This document shows, in pieces, positions 1 through 8,541 of a stretch of DNA of 64,000 nt. The stretch comes from Anaerolineales bacterium UBA2181 (GTDB lineage Bacteria > Chloroflexota > Anaerolineae > Promineifilales > UBA4811). The translations under genes were made by a program, and so were the position numbers. The notes under the pieces are model-generated. The model was not told where the DNA came from, did not search any database, and was given only the letters and a program-made list of their open reading frames with translations. Position 1 is the first letter of the stretch. Every line of letters begins with the position of its first letter. Location of the stretch: the NCBI GenBank assembly GCA_002328075.1, contig DCVT01000019.1, positions 90,900 through 154,899 on the forward strand. The letters are read 5' to 3'.

Positions 1-957
1 ATCATCCGTTTTGGGGATGGTTACATTGACGAAGATGCCTACGTAGCTTGGAGCATGTTGGGCATCGACGCGCCGTGGGAATACGCGTCGCCCGTCCTCC
101 TGACGGATGAACTGCGGGCGGCATCGCTGACCGGGTGCGTGGAAGGCCTGGAAAAATGCGTGCTCCACGCTCTGCAGCACCTCTCCATTGGCCAGGATCT
201 GGTCGTGATGGAGGGTCTCGGCCGCACGTTTGACGGCGAGGCGATCGGCCTGCCGACCCGACGGGTGGCTGAGCTCACTGATGCCGCCGTGGTGCCGGTG
301 GTGGCCTACCGTCCCGAGCTTGACCTGGACAGCATACTCTACAGCAGGCACATGTATGCGGAGCGGCTGGTGGGTTTCGTCTTGAATGGCGTTCCGCCTC
401 ACCTGGTGGAGGCGGTCACCCGCCAGATTGGGCCCTTTGGTGCCCGGCACGGCATTCGGTTGTTGGGCGTGTTTCCGCGGGACAGCGTTCTCCGTTCGAT
501 TAGCGTGCGTGACCTGGCGACCGAGCTGGCCGGCGAGGTCCTGTGCGCTCGGGACCAACTGGACACGCTGGTGGAGACATACGCGTTGGGCGCCATGTCG
601 GGCGAGGCGGCTTTTCGTTTCTTCCAAAGAAAACCGAACAAGGCGGTCATCACTGGTGGTGACCGGTCGGACGTGATCATGGCCGCGCTGCGAACTTCGA
701 CCAAATGCCTGGTTTTGACCGGGAACCTCAGGCCGGCGGTTCGCGTGCTGAGTGCAGCGGCCGAACAAGGCGTTCCGCTGATCTTGGTTAAGGATGACAC
801 GCTTACCGTTACCGAACGGGTGGAGCGCGCCATTGGACATGTTCGGCTCAGCAGCCCGCTTCAGGTTGCTCGGCTGAAAGAGACGCGGGCGGATTATATT
901 CCCCTGATGCAGGCAATCAAGGAGGCGCTTGCCCTGGAGGGACCCGCTGCAGGTTAG
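1..957 (+). CDS. DRTGG-domain / BioD-like P-loop protein (phosphotransacetylase-associated family), 5' end cut by the window
   Basis: The reading frame is open from base 1 and the P-loop N-terminus lies outside the window, so this is a partial gene. The visible first part (ending near base 560) resembles the dethiobiotin-synthetase-like domain that precedes DRTGG domains, with segments such as VVMEGLGRTF and FVLNGVPP. The last 110 residues look like a DRTGG domain (TGGDRSD, CLVLTGNLRP, VPLILVKDDTL). The pairing is known from proteins called phosphotransacetylase family or cobyrinic-acid synthase-like, with no settled function. The ATG at 55 is internal to the homologous region and is probably not the start. 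Family confidence is good; biochemical role is unknown. Confidence 0.75.
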   Translation: MIRFGDGYIDEDAYVAWSMLGIDAPWEYASPVLLTDELRAASLTGCVEGLEKCVLHALQHLSIGQDLVVMEGLGRTFDGEAIGLPTRRVAELTDAAVVPVVAYRPELDLDSILYSRHMYAERLVGFVLNGVPPHLVEAVTRQIGPFGARHGIRLLGVFPRDSVLRSISVRDLATELAGEVLCARDQLDTLVETYALGAMSGEAAFRFFQRKPNKAVITGGDRSDVIMAALRTSTKCLVLTGNLRPAVRVLSAAAEQGVPLILVKDDTLTVTERVERAIGHVRLSSPLQVARLKETRADYIPLMQAIKEALALEGPAAG

Positions 958-985
958 GAGATCCGAGCCAGGTAGACCGGATGGA

Positions 986-1003
986 TTCTGAGTGCGTTCA
1001 GAA
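986..1003. promoter_or_regulatory. Perfect 6+6 inverted repeat upstream of degV
   Basis: TTCTGA at 986-991 and TCAGAA at 998-1003 form a perfect inverted repeat with a six-base spacer, 35 bases before the degV ATG. It could be an operator half-site pair or a small hairpin. No T-run follows, so it is not a terminator. An 18-bp match of this kind can occur by chance. Confidence 0.25.
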
Positions 1004-1037
1004 CGAACAGCGTCACAGTGTTTGAAGGAGGAATCAG

Positions 1038-1907
1038 ATGATGCAAGAGCAAACAGCCAAGAGACGGGTCGCGGTAGTCACCGATAGCACGGCGTACCTG
1101 CCTCCACATATGGTCAACCAATACGCTATCGAGGTGGTGCCTCTGTGTCTGATGATGGGGGATCAGACCTGGTTGGACGGCGTCGAAATCGACCCGCCCG
1201 GATTTTACGGGCTTCTCAAGAACTCGTCGCTCTTTCCGAGCACTTCGCAACCCAATGTGGCTGCTTTTGACGAGGTCTACAAACGCCTGAGCCAGCAAGT
1301 GGAAGGCATTGTCTCGATTCACATCTCGAACGAGTTGAGCGGCACCATCCAATCGGCCAGGGGAGCGGCGGCCAATCTGCCAGACGTGCCTATCGAGATC
1401 GTGGACTCGCGGGGGACCTCGATGACCCTCGGTTTCCCGGTGTTGGTCGCCGCCAAGGCCGCCGCAGCGGGTGCCGACCTGCCGACGGTGGCCGGCCTGG
1501 CCCAAGCGGCGACCGAAAGAACTCACATCTATTTCGTGGTGGATACGCTGGAATTTCTGCACCGGGGCGGCCGCATTGGTGCAGCTGCCAAGTTGCTGGG
1601 CTCGGCACTGAACCTAAAGCCCATTTTGGAGATCCGTGACGGCGTGGTGCAGCCAGTGACCAAAGTGCGAACCCGCGGAAAGGCGCTGGCCAGGGTGTAC
1701 GACTTGCTGGAAGAGCAACTGCCCCCGGACGCCCGTTACCAGTTGGCGGTGGTCAACGTGGACGCGGTGCCAGGCGCGATGCAGGTCCGCGATGACCTGG
1801 CGGCGCGTTTCCGGCCCACCGAGGAGATCATGTTGACCGAATGCAGCCCGGTCATTGGGGCGCACACCGGTCCGGGCACCATCGGGGTCGCTTATTTCCT
1901 GGAATGA
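1038..1907 (+). CDS. DegV family fatty-acid-binding protein
   Basis: The 289-residue product has the full DegV/FakB pattern: VTDSTAYLP near the N-terminus, TSQP around residue 70, a GGRIG loop near residue 178 and a C-terminal GAHTGPGTIGV. Family members bind a fatty acid and, in Firmicutes, present it to the kinase FakA for phosphorylation before phospholipid synthesis; no FakA gene is in this window. The start is the first of two adjacent ATGs, preceded by AAGGAGG at good spacing. It lies 80 bases after the DRTGG gene and 69 bases before pyruvate kinase. Family assignment is firm; the bound lipid and partner are inference. Confidence 0.9.
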   Translation: MMQEQTAKRRVAVVTDSTAYLPPHMVNQYAIEVVPLCLMMGDQTWLDGVEIDPPGFYGLLKNSSLFPSTSQPNVAAFDEVYKRLSQQVEGIVSIHISNELSGTIQSARGAAANLPDVPIEIVDSRGTSMTLGFPVLVAAKAAAAGADLPTVAGLAQAATERTHIYFVVDTLEFLHRGGRIGAAAKLLGSALNLKPILEIRDGVVQPVTKVRTRGKALARVYDLLEEQLPPDARYQLAVVNVDAVPGAMQVRDDLAARFRPTEEIMLTECSPVIGAHTGPGTIGVAYFLE

Positions 1908-1976
1908 TCCCGGCGCGACAGGGACCGGTCGGCCTGATCCGGTCATAGACAGGATTGGTTTTCTGGAGCCGAGGGC

Positions 1977-3782
1977 GTGTTAAAGACCAAGATCGTCTGT
2001 ACGATAGGGCCTTCGAGCCGCGAACCGGACACGCTTCGCGCGTTGATCGAGGCCGGGATGAACGTGGCGCGGCTGAACTTTTCGCACGGCGACCAACTGG
2101 TGCACGGCGAGAACATCCATCGAATTCGCTCGGCATCGGCCGAGTTGAACGTGCCGGTGGCCATTCTGGTGGACCTGCAGGGGCCCAAGCTCCGCATAGG
2201 CCAACTGCCGTCGGAAGGGCACTTACTGACGCCGGGTCAGGAGATCAGGCTGGTCGGCGACGTGGAGCCGGGCCGTCTGGCGGAACAGCGCGGGGCTAAA
2301 GCAGAAATCCCGCTGCAGTACGCCGGTATGCCGGGAAAGGTGCACCCGGGCGACCGCATCCTGATCGACGATGGTCTGTTGGAGCTGGTGGTTTTGGAGA
2401 CCAGCCCGACGGACATTGTGTGCCGCGTGGTGGCGGGCGGATTGCTGCTCTCTAACAAGGGCATTAATCTTCCCAATGCCGCTCTGACCATTCCGGCCAT
2501 CACGGAAAAGGATTGGGATGACCTGGCGTTCGCGCTGGCGGCCGGAGCCGACTGGATCGCCCTGTCATTTGTCCGGTCGGAAAAAGAGGTTGAGACGCTC
2601 AAGCAGCGCATCGCCGAGCTCTGTGACTTTGGCCGGCCGGTCCCGGTGATGGCCAAGATTGAAAAACCAGAGGCGATCGACAGCATTGATGCCATCATCG
2701 CTGCGTCAGACGGAATCATGGTTGCGCGGGGCGACCTGGGCATAGAAACAGCACCCGAAAAGGTGCCAATGGTTCAAAAGATGATCATTGAAAAATGCAA
2801 CCAGGCCGGGGTGCCCGTGGTCACCGCGACCCAGATGCTGGATTCAATGATTCGCAATCCCCGCCCCACCCGCGCCGAAGCTTCCGATGTGGCCAACGCC
2901 ATTCTGGACGGGACCGATGCGGTGATGCTTTCGGGCGAGACCGCTGCCGGCCTGTACCCGCTGGAGTCGGTGCGCACCATGGTCAGCATTGCGCGGGAGG
3001 TCGAGGCCAGCCACCGAGGCGAGTGGGTTCCGCCAGATCGTCTCCGACGATCGGTAACCTCGGTCACGGATGCCGTCAGCCATGCGACCTGCGAGACGGC
3101 GCATGACCTGAGGGCAGCCGCCATTGTCACGGCGACGGCTTCCGGCCGGACTGCAACGGCGGTGGCGCGCTATAGACCAGCCTGTCCGGTGATCGCCGTC
3201 ACGCCCAGCCCGATGGTGCAGCGTCGGCTTCTGATGGTGCGCGGTGTCTGGCCCCTGCTGGGAAAGCGCGCACTGAGCACCGATGCGATGCTGGACGGAG
3301 CTATTGAGGTTTGTATTGAGAGCGGTCAAATCCGGCGGGGTGACACCGTGGTGATTACCGCGGGAATTTCTCCGAACATGCCCGGCTCTACCGATCTCAT
3401 GAAGGTGGAAACCGTACCCGTGATTGTGGCGGAAGGACTGGGCGTGCTGGACCGCACGGTCAAAGGCCGGGTCCGGCGGATTGACCGGGTTGGCGACCTT
3501 GGACCCGAGGAGGTTGGTCCGCAAGATGTGCTGGTAATAGCTCAGAGTGACCGGTCTCTCATTCCCTACATCCAGCGCGCGGCCGGGCTGATCAGCGCAG
3601 AGGGAGGCCCGGGTTGCCATGCGCAGACGCTGGCGCTAGAGCTGGGAATCCCGGCAGTGGTGGGTGTGGGCGATGCCATCGCGCACCTTATCAACGGCAT
3701 GGAAGTCACCATGGATACGGCGCGCGGTCGGGTGTATGCCAGCCAGGTTACTGAGCCGGCCGAATGTGGCCGGTGGGATTGA
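1977..3782 (+). CDS. pyk: Pyruvate kinase with C-terminal PEP-utiliser mobile domain
   Basis: It converts phosphoenolpyruvate and ADP to pyruvate and ATP, the last step of glycolysis. The start is GTG, giving MLKTKIVCTIGPSS, the usual pyruvate kinase N-terminus. The TIM barrel carries MAKIEKPEAI and the signature around GDLGIE; TATQMLDSMI follows, then the alpha/beta C-domain. At 601 residues it is about 120 longer than the basic enzyme. The extra C-terminal part matches the swivelling PEP-utiliser domain seen in some Bacillus-type pyruvate kinases, including a GGPGCHAQ loop that keeps a histidine. It leads a block with enolase, a ROK kinase and PRPP synthetase. Confidence 0.97.
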   Translation: MLKTKIVCTIGPSSREPDTLRALIEAGMNVARLNFSHGDQLVHGENIHRIRSASAELNVPVAILVDLQGPKLRIGQLPSEGHLLTPGQEIRLVGDVEPGRLAEQRGAKAEIPLQYAGMPGKVHPGDRILIDDGLLELVVLETSPTDIVCRVVAGGLLLSNKGINLPNAALTIPAITEKDWDDLAFALAAGADWIALSFVRSEKEVETLKQRIAELCDFGRPVPVMAKIEKPEAIDSIDAIIAASDGIMVARGDLGIETAPEKVPMVQKMIIEKCNQAGVPVVTATQMLDSMIRNPRPTRAEASDVANAILDGTDAVMLSGETAAGLYPLESVRTMVSIAREVEASHRGEWVPPDRLRRSVTSVTDAVSHATCETAHDLRAAAIVTATASGRTATAVARYRPACPVIAVTPSPMVQRRLLMVRGVWPLLGKRALSTDAMLDGAIEVCIESGQIRRGDTVVITAGISPNMPGSTDLMKVETVPVIVAEGLGVLDRTVKGRVRRIDRVGDLGPEEVGPQDVLVIAQSDRSLIPYIQRAAGLISAEGGPGCHAQTLALELGIPAVVGVGDAIAHLINGMEVTMDTARGRVYASQVTEPAECGRWD

Positions 3783-3834
3783 GCCGGCCCGTGGAGCATC
3801 TCTGAACCGCATTGAAACAGAAAGGCAAGTTGGA

Positions 3835-5124
3835 ATGACAGCTATTGATCAGGTTTTCGGGCGCGAGATATTGGACTCGCGGGGCAACCCCACGGTGTGG
3901 GTACAGGTGGTGCTCGAGTCAGGCGGGTTTGGGGTAGCCGCTGTGCCTTCCGGGGCCTCGACGGGCGCGCATGAAGCACTCGAACTCCGGGATGGCGATG
4001 CCAGCCGTTACGCCGGAAAGGGCGTCCTGCAGGCTGTCGCCAATGTGAACGGACCGATTGCCGCCGAGCTGCGAGGCATGGACGCTCGGGATCAGGTGGC
4101 CATCGACCGAACGCTGATTGAAGCGGACGGAACGCAGAACAAGAGCAAGTTTGGCGCGAACGCCATCCTGGGAGTCTCGTTGGCGGTGGCCAAGGCGGCG
4201 GCCGACGAGGCGAACCTGCCGTTCTACCAGTACCTGGGCGGCGTGTTTGGCGTCACATTGCCGGTGCCCATGATGAACATCCTGAATGGGGGCAAGCACG
4301 CAGAAGACTCGACTGACCTGCAAGAGTTCATGGTCATGCCGGTCGGAGCGCCCAGCTTTGCCGAGGCTTTGCGATGGTGCGCCGAGGTCTATCAGGCGCT
4401 GAAAAAGGTCCTGAAGGGGCGGGGTCTTGGGACCGGCATTGGGGATGAGGGTGGCTTTGCGCCGTCGCTGGGCTCCAACGAGGCAGCGGTTGAGGTGATC
4501 CTGGAGGCAATACAGCGGGCGGGGTATCGTCCGGGTGACGACTTCTACCTGGCGCTCGACCCGGCCGCCAGCGAGCTCTATGATGCCGGCCGCGGCGTCT
4601 ACGTCCTGGCCAAGGAGGGACGCGAGCTGACCGGCCCGCAGATGGTCGATTTCTACGCCCGATGGGTGGAAAAGTACCCCATCATCTCCATCGAGGATGG
4701 ATTGGCAGAAGATGACTGGGAGAGTTTTGCCCTGATGACCCAACTGCTGGGCGATCGCGTGCAGATCATGGGCGATGATCTGTTGGTGACGAATGTATTG
4801 CGACTCCAAAAAGGCATCCAGATGCGGGCGGCCAACTCGATTCTCATCAAACTGAACCAGATTGGCACCCTCACCGAGACGCTTGCGGCCATCGAAATGG
4901 CCAAGCGCGCCGGCTGGACCGCGGTCATCTCGCACCGCTCGGGCGAAACCGAGGACACCACCATCGCCGACCTGGCGGTCGCCACCAATTCAGGCCAGAT
5001 CAAGACGGGAGCGCCCTGCCGCTCCGACCGGGTGGCCAAGTACAATCGGCTGATGGAAATTGAGCTGGAGTTGGGCAAGGCGGCGTCCTACGCCGGCAGG
5101 ACGGCCTTTTACAACCTGAGGTGA
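3835..5124 (+). CDS. eno: Enolase
   Basis: Cytoplasmic enolase interconverts 2-phosphoglycerate and phosphoenolpyruvate, directly before pyruvate kinase in glycolysis. The 429-residue protein starts MTAIDQVFGREILDSRGNPT and contains the substrate loop SGASTGAHEA, the GDEGGFAP motif, the metal-site SIEDGL and the signature LIKLNQIGT followed by SHRSGETEDT. All family landmarks are intact and the length is standard. I use the ATG at 3835; an open frame extends upstream into the end of pyk but lacks any enolase similarity. It is 52 bases after pyk and probably cotranscribed with it. Confidence 0.98.
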   Translation: MTAIDQVFGREILDSRGNPTVWVQVVLESGGFGVAAVPSGASTGAHEALELRDGDASRYAGKGVLQAVANVNGPIAAELRGMDARDQVAIDRTLIEADGTQNKSKFGANAILGVSLAVAKAAADEANLPFYQYLGGVFGVTLPVPMMNILNGGKHAEDSTDLQEFMVMPVGAPSFAEALRWCAEVYQALKKVLKGRGLGTGIGDEGGFAPSLGSNEAAVEVILEAIQRAGYRPGDDFYLALDPAASELYDAGRGVYVLAKEGRELTGPQMVDFYARWVEKYPIISIEDGLAEDDWESFALMTQLLGDRVQIMGDDLLVTNVLRLQKGIQMRAANSILIKLNQIGTLTETLAAIEMAKRAGWTAVISHRSGETEDTTIADLAVATNSGQIKTGAPCRSDRVAKYNRLMEIELELGKAASYAGRTAFYNLR

Positions 5125-5144
5125 TGCATTGGTCAGGTGGCTAA

Positions 5145-5175
5145 CCGGCCGCGACCACTTGTGGTTCACGGCCGG
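5145..5175 (+). terminator. Strong GC-rich hairpin after eno, no T-run
   Basis: CCGGCCGCGACCAC (5145-5158) pairs almost perfectly with GTGGTTCACGGCCGG (5161-5175) across a two-base gap, with one mismatch and one bulge. No uridine tract follows, so it is at best a weak or factor-assisted terminator, or an RNA processing or stability element between eno and the ROK gene. Confidence 0.35.
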
Positions 5176-5218
5176 CCATCTATCTGGTTTCTGAGTTGCG
5201 CCAATCCGGACGGCCAGA

Positions 5219-6223
5219 ATGAACAACGCTGATCATTTTGTGGGGATCGACCTGGGGGGCACCAAGATTCTGACGGCCCTGGTCAATCGAGCCGGCCAGA
5301 TCGTTGCCGAGGACTATAGGAAAACGCGGGCGAAGAGGGGGTTGGATTCTGTCCTGGACCGCATTGTGGAGTCGGTCGGCGCCGTCTATGAGGCCGCTCA
5401 GATCGATCCGACAGCGGCGGCCCGCTGGGTTCGGGCCGTGGGCATTGGCGCACCTGGACCGGTTGAATCCGAGGCGGGCATCCTGACCTCACCGCCCAAT
5501 CTTCCGGGGTGGCAGCAGGTACCCCTGCGGGCGCTCATGGAGGACCGATTGGGGTTGCCGACGGTGCTGGACAACGATGCCAACGCGGCTGCGCTGGGAG
5601 AATTCCGTTTTGGAGCGGGTCGCGGCAGCCAACAGATGCTGTATGTCACAGTGAGCACCGGGATCGGAGCCGGCTTTGTGCTCAACGGCGCGCTGTACCG
5701 GGGCGTCGACGGCGCCGCCGGTGAGGTGGGGCACATGACCATCGTGCCAGGCGGCCCCTACTGCGGCTGCGGTAACCAGGGGTGCCTGGAAGCGGTATCG
5801 TCGGGGACAGCCATTGCGCGCCAGGGCCGGGAGGTGCTGGCGCGTGATGCCAGCCGCACTCTGGCCGAGATGGCGGCCGGTGACCCCGAGTCGGTCACTG
5901 CGGAGATGGTGGCGGAAGCTGCTCGAAGCGCTGACCGTGAAGCCGGGCGCATCATCGCGGAGGCCATGGACTATTTGGGCATTGGCATAGCCAATCTGGT
6001 CAACATCTTCAATCCGGATCTGGTGGTGATTGGAGGCGGGCTCACCAAGATGGGCGCGGCGCTCTTTGACCCGGTCCGGAGCGGTATCCGGCGGCGGTCA
6101 GTTCCGGTTGCCGCCCAACGGGTCCAGGTCGTGTTGGCCGAGCTAGGTGATCGGGTAGGAGTCATCGGTGCGGCGGCTATCGCCATGGAGGCGTCGGCCG
6201 CTGTCGGTCAGATGGGAGAGTGA
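5219..6223 (+). CDS. ROK family sugar kinase (glucokinase-like)
   Basis: The 334-residue protein opens with the phosphate-binding motif GIDLGGTKI and has the LDNDANAAALGE loop. It also has the ROK signature running from GEVGHM to the zinc-binding CGCGNQGCLE. ROK kinases phosphorylate glucose or related hexoses with ATP. Placement between enolase and PRPP synthetase, two bases from the latter, favours glucokinase as the first glycolytic step. There is no DNA-binding N-terminus, so it is a kinase and not a ROK repressor. Exact sugar specificity cannot be read from the sequence. Confidence 0.9.
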   Translation: MNNADHFVGIDLGGTKILTALVNRAGQIVAEDYRKTRAKRGLDSVLDRIVESVGAVYEAAQIDPTAAARWVRAVGIGAPGPVESEAGILTSPPNLPGWQQVPLRALMEDRLGLPTVLDNDANAAALGEFRFGAGRGSQQMLYVTVSTGIGAGFVLNGALYRGVDGAAGEVGHMTIVPGGPYCGCGNQGCLEAVSSGTAIARQGREVLARDASRTLAEMAAGDPESVTAEMVAEAARSADREAGRIIAEAMDYLGIGIANLVNIFNPDLVVIGGGLTKMGAALFDPVRSGIRRRSVPVAAQRVQVVLAELGDRVGVIGAAAIAMEASAAVGQMGE

Positions 6224-6224
6224 G

Positions 6225-7196
6225 ATGATTGACAAAGGACCCCTCAAAGATACGCTGATCTTCAGCGGCTCGGCGCATCCTGTCCTGGCCAGAGAGATTG
6301 CCAGCTACCTGGGGATGGAGTTGAGCCCTACCACACTGAGCAAATTCTCCAACGATAACGTCCACGCGCACCTGGGCGTCAGCGTGAGGGCAAAGGACGT
6401 CTTCATCGTCCAACCGCTCTCTCCTCCGTGCAGCGATCACCTGGTGGAGCTCATGTTGATGCTGGACATCGCGCGGAGCGCCGGAGCGCGCGTGGTGCAT
6501 GCGGTGATTCCCTACTATTCGTACGCCCGGTCGGACAAAAAGGACGCTCCGCGGGTCTCGATAGCCGCGCGACTGATTGCCGATCTGCTGGTGACCGCCG
6601 GCGCTAATCACATCGTGACCATGACGCTCCATTCGTCTCAGGTGCACGGGTTCTTTAGCGTGCCCACCGATCACCTGACGGCGCACTCGGTGTTTGTGAA
6701 CTATTTGCGGCAGCAGGACCTGAGCAACTGTGTGGTTGTTTCGCCAGATATTGGCCATGCGAAACGGGCTGGCAAGGTGGCGCGGGCGTTGGGATTGCCG
6801 GTGGCGGCGGCCGAAAAGCTGCGCCGCACCGACGACTCGGTGGCCGTGGCCGGCATTATGGGGCACGTGCGCGGGAAAAGGGTCATTCTGGTGGACGACG
6901 AGATTGCCACCGGTGGTTCGATCATCGGGACAATTGACCATCTGCGGCGCGAATCCGTCTCCCGGGTGACGGTGATGGTCACCCACGGCCTATTTACGGG
7001 GCCGGCGATTGAGCGGCTCAACACGGTAAAAGAGATCGACGAGATTGTGGTGACCAACACGGTGCCGCTGCCGCCCGAACGGCGGCCGGCAAAACTCAAG
7101 GTGCTGTCAGTGGCACACATCTTTGGTGAGGTGATCCGTCACCATGTACTGGGGGAGTCGATTGGGTCGCTGTTCGAGTTCTGGCCGACAGATTGA
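6225..7196 (+). CDS. prs: Ribose-phosphate pyrophosphokinase (PRPP synthetase), somewhat divergent
   Basis: It makes PRPP from ribose 5-phosphate and ATP for nucleotide, histidine and tryptophan synthesis. The 323-residue protein has the N-terminal FSNDNVHAHLGVSVRAKDVF region, the Y-A-R-S-D-K-K flexible loop, the LHSSQVHGFF histidine motif and the PRPP loop VDDEIATGGS. Some positions differ from the bacterial norm: TMTLH replaces the usual TMDLH, and the flexible loop has KK instead of RK. The start ATG lies one base after the ROK stop and is preceded by GGGAG, so the two genes are translationally linked. Confidence 0.88.
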   Translation: MIDKGPLKDTLIFSGSAHPVLAREIASYLGMELSPTTLSKFSNDNVHAHLGVSVRAKDVFIVQPLSPPCSDHLVELMLMLDIARSAGARVVHAVIPYYSYARSDKKDAPRVSIAARLIADLLVTAGANHIVTMTLHSSQVHGFFSVPTDHLTAHSVFVNYLRQQDLSNCVVVSPDIGHAKRAGKVARALGLPVAAAEKLRRTDDSVAVAGIMGHVRGKRVILVDDEIATGGSIIGTIDHLRRESVSRVTVMVTHGLFTGPAIERLNTVKEIDEIVVTNTVPLPPERRPAKLKVLSVAHIFGEVIRHHVLGESIGSLFEFWPTD

Positions 7197-7219
7197 GCAG
7201 CGGGCGGGTCGGGCGTCGC

Positions 7220-8434
7220 TCAACCAGGTTGCGACGCCAGCCACCGCCGCAGCATGTCGAACGCATTGGTGCATGCCCAGGTCACCGCGTACTCGGGCGG
7301 ACCGCTGTATTCGCGGATGCGTGCCTTGCTCACGCCGGCCGCGCTGAGGGCGAAAGCGAGAACCGGCCGGCCCGATGACGTAGGCTCCGCCACCACCGCC
7401 AGACCCACATCCGCTCGGCCGGCTGTCCGGACTGCGTCGGCGGCAAGCTGCGCCCGCTCCTGCAAAACGTCACCGACGCTCGCGGTCAAACCCAGTTCGG
7501 AGCTCAGGCTGCTCCAGTCTGGATGGTGAACCCCCAGGCCCAGCCGTCCGGCCGCGCCCGGGACGATGGTCCACCGTTGCGCGGCAAGGCCCTGGGTGCC
7601 GGCCTCGGCGATGGAGAGCGTCCAATCCAGATGTTCGACGCACTTGACGACGATCTTTTCGACCGTCTCCTCCCCGGTGCCGAATACGTTCTCGCCCAAG
7701 AGGCTGCGCACCTCACCTTCCAGTCGGCCGATCATCTCGGTGGCCTCATCAGCCGTACGGGCTTTGGCCGTGATGCGTATGTCGGTCTGGCCCGCATGCG
7801 CCGCCAACCCCACCGTCGGGTTGGCCAGTCGCTCCAGGTGGCTGATGGCGGCATCGATCTGGCTTTCGCCAATGCCGGCCGTGCGCAGCACCCGGGTGGT
7901 GATCACCCAGTCCTCATCCATCTTCGCGCGCAGGTAAGGAATCACCTGGTGTTCCAAAACGTGGGTCATCTCCTTTGGCACACCGGGAAGGCTGATGACC
8001 GTGCTCAGATCAGTTTCCACCGCAAAACACGGCGCGGTGCCAACTGGGTTCTCCAGCACCGTGGAACCGGCGGGCACCAACGCCTGTTGCCGGTTGTTGG
8101 GGCTCATTGCCACGCCCCACCGGCGGAAGCGGTCGCCAAGCTGCTCCAGCAGGTCGAGTCTGAGCTCGAGCGGCCGTCCGGTGGCCGCTGCCACTGCCTG
8201 CCGGGTGACATCGTCAACCGTCGGGCCCAGGCCGCCGGTCGTGATGACCACATCGGCCCGGTGCATTGCCGTTTGGATCACGGCGGCGGTGCGCTGCTGG
8301 TTGTCGCCTACGGTTGTGTGGTAGAATACATCGACGCCAATGTCGCGCAGAGCCCGGGAAATGTGGGCCGAGTTCGTATTGACCGTGTCGCCCAACAAAA
8401 GTTCGGTGCCAATGGCAATGATTTCGGCTCTCAT
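7220..8434 (-). CDS. cinA: CinA family protein, molybdopterin-binding-like N-domain with a degenerate PncC C-domain
   Basis: The N-terminal ~250 residues are a clear COG1058/CinA domain (EIIAIGTELLLGD, TTGGLGPTVDD, LPGVPKEM), associated in the family with ADP-ribose or NAD-related pyrophosphatase activity. The C-terminal ~150 residues align in position with PncC, the NMN deamidase, but the catalytic motif usually read AESCTGG is AEAGTQG here (about residues 276-282). The later glycine-rich TGIAGP-type loop is not recognisable. Deamidase activity is therefore unlikely. I use the ATG at 8434, with a promoter-like site 27 bases upstream. The gene is convergent with prs and divergent from the GT4 gene. 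Confidence 0.9.
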   Translation of the reverse strand: MRAEIIAIGTELLLGDTVNTNSAHISRALRDIGVDVFYHTTVGDNQQRTAAVIQTAMHRADVVITTGGLGPTVDDVTRQAVAAATGRPLELRLDLLEQLGDRFRRWGVAMSPNNRQQALVPAGSTVLENPVGTAPCFAVETDLSTVISLPGVPKEMTHVLEHQVIPYLRAKMDEDWVITTRVLRTAGIGESQIDAAISHLERLANPTVGLAAHAGQTDIRITAKARTADEATEMIGRLEGEVRSLLGENVFGTGEETVEKIVVKCVEHLDWTLSIAEAGTQGLAAQRWTIVPGAAGRLGLGVHHPDWSSLSSELGLTASVGDVLQERAQLAADAVRTAGRADVGLAVVAEPTSSGRPVLAFALSAAGVSKARIREYSGPPEYAVTWACTNAFDMLRRWLASQPG

Positions 8435-8460
8435 AGTGCATCCTCGCTCCCGATCGCGCA

Positions 8461-8489
8461 ATTCTAACATGGGGGTCATCGCCCAGCAA
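8461..8489 (-). promoter_or_regulatory. Sigma-70-like promoter for cinA
   Basis: On the minus strand TTGCTG (8489-8484) and TAGAAT (8466-8461) are separated by 17 bases, 27 bases upstream of the cinA ATG. Spacing is ideal and the -10 matches five of six consensus bases. Confidence 0.5.
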
Positions 8490-8541
8490 CGGCGCTCGGC
8501 ATGCGCCGCGGGGCACAGCTAACAACAAGGAGGCGATCGGT

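Noticed and set aside
7523..8467. 314-codon plus-strand frame opposite cinA
   Set aside because: Shadow of cinA; the cinA motifs are clear on the other strand.
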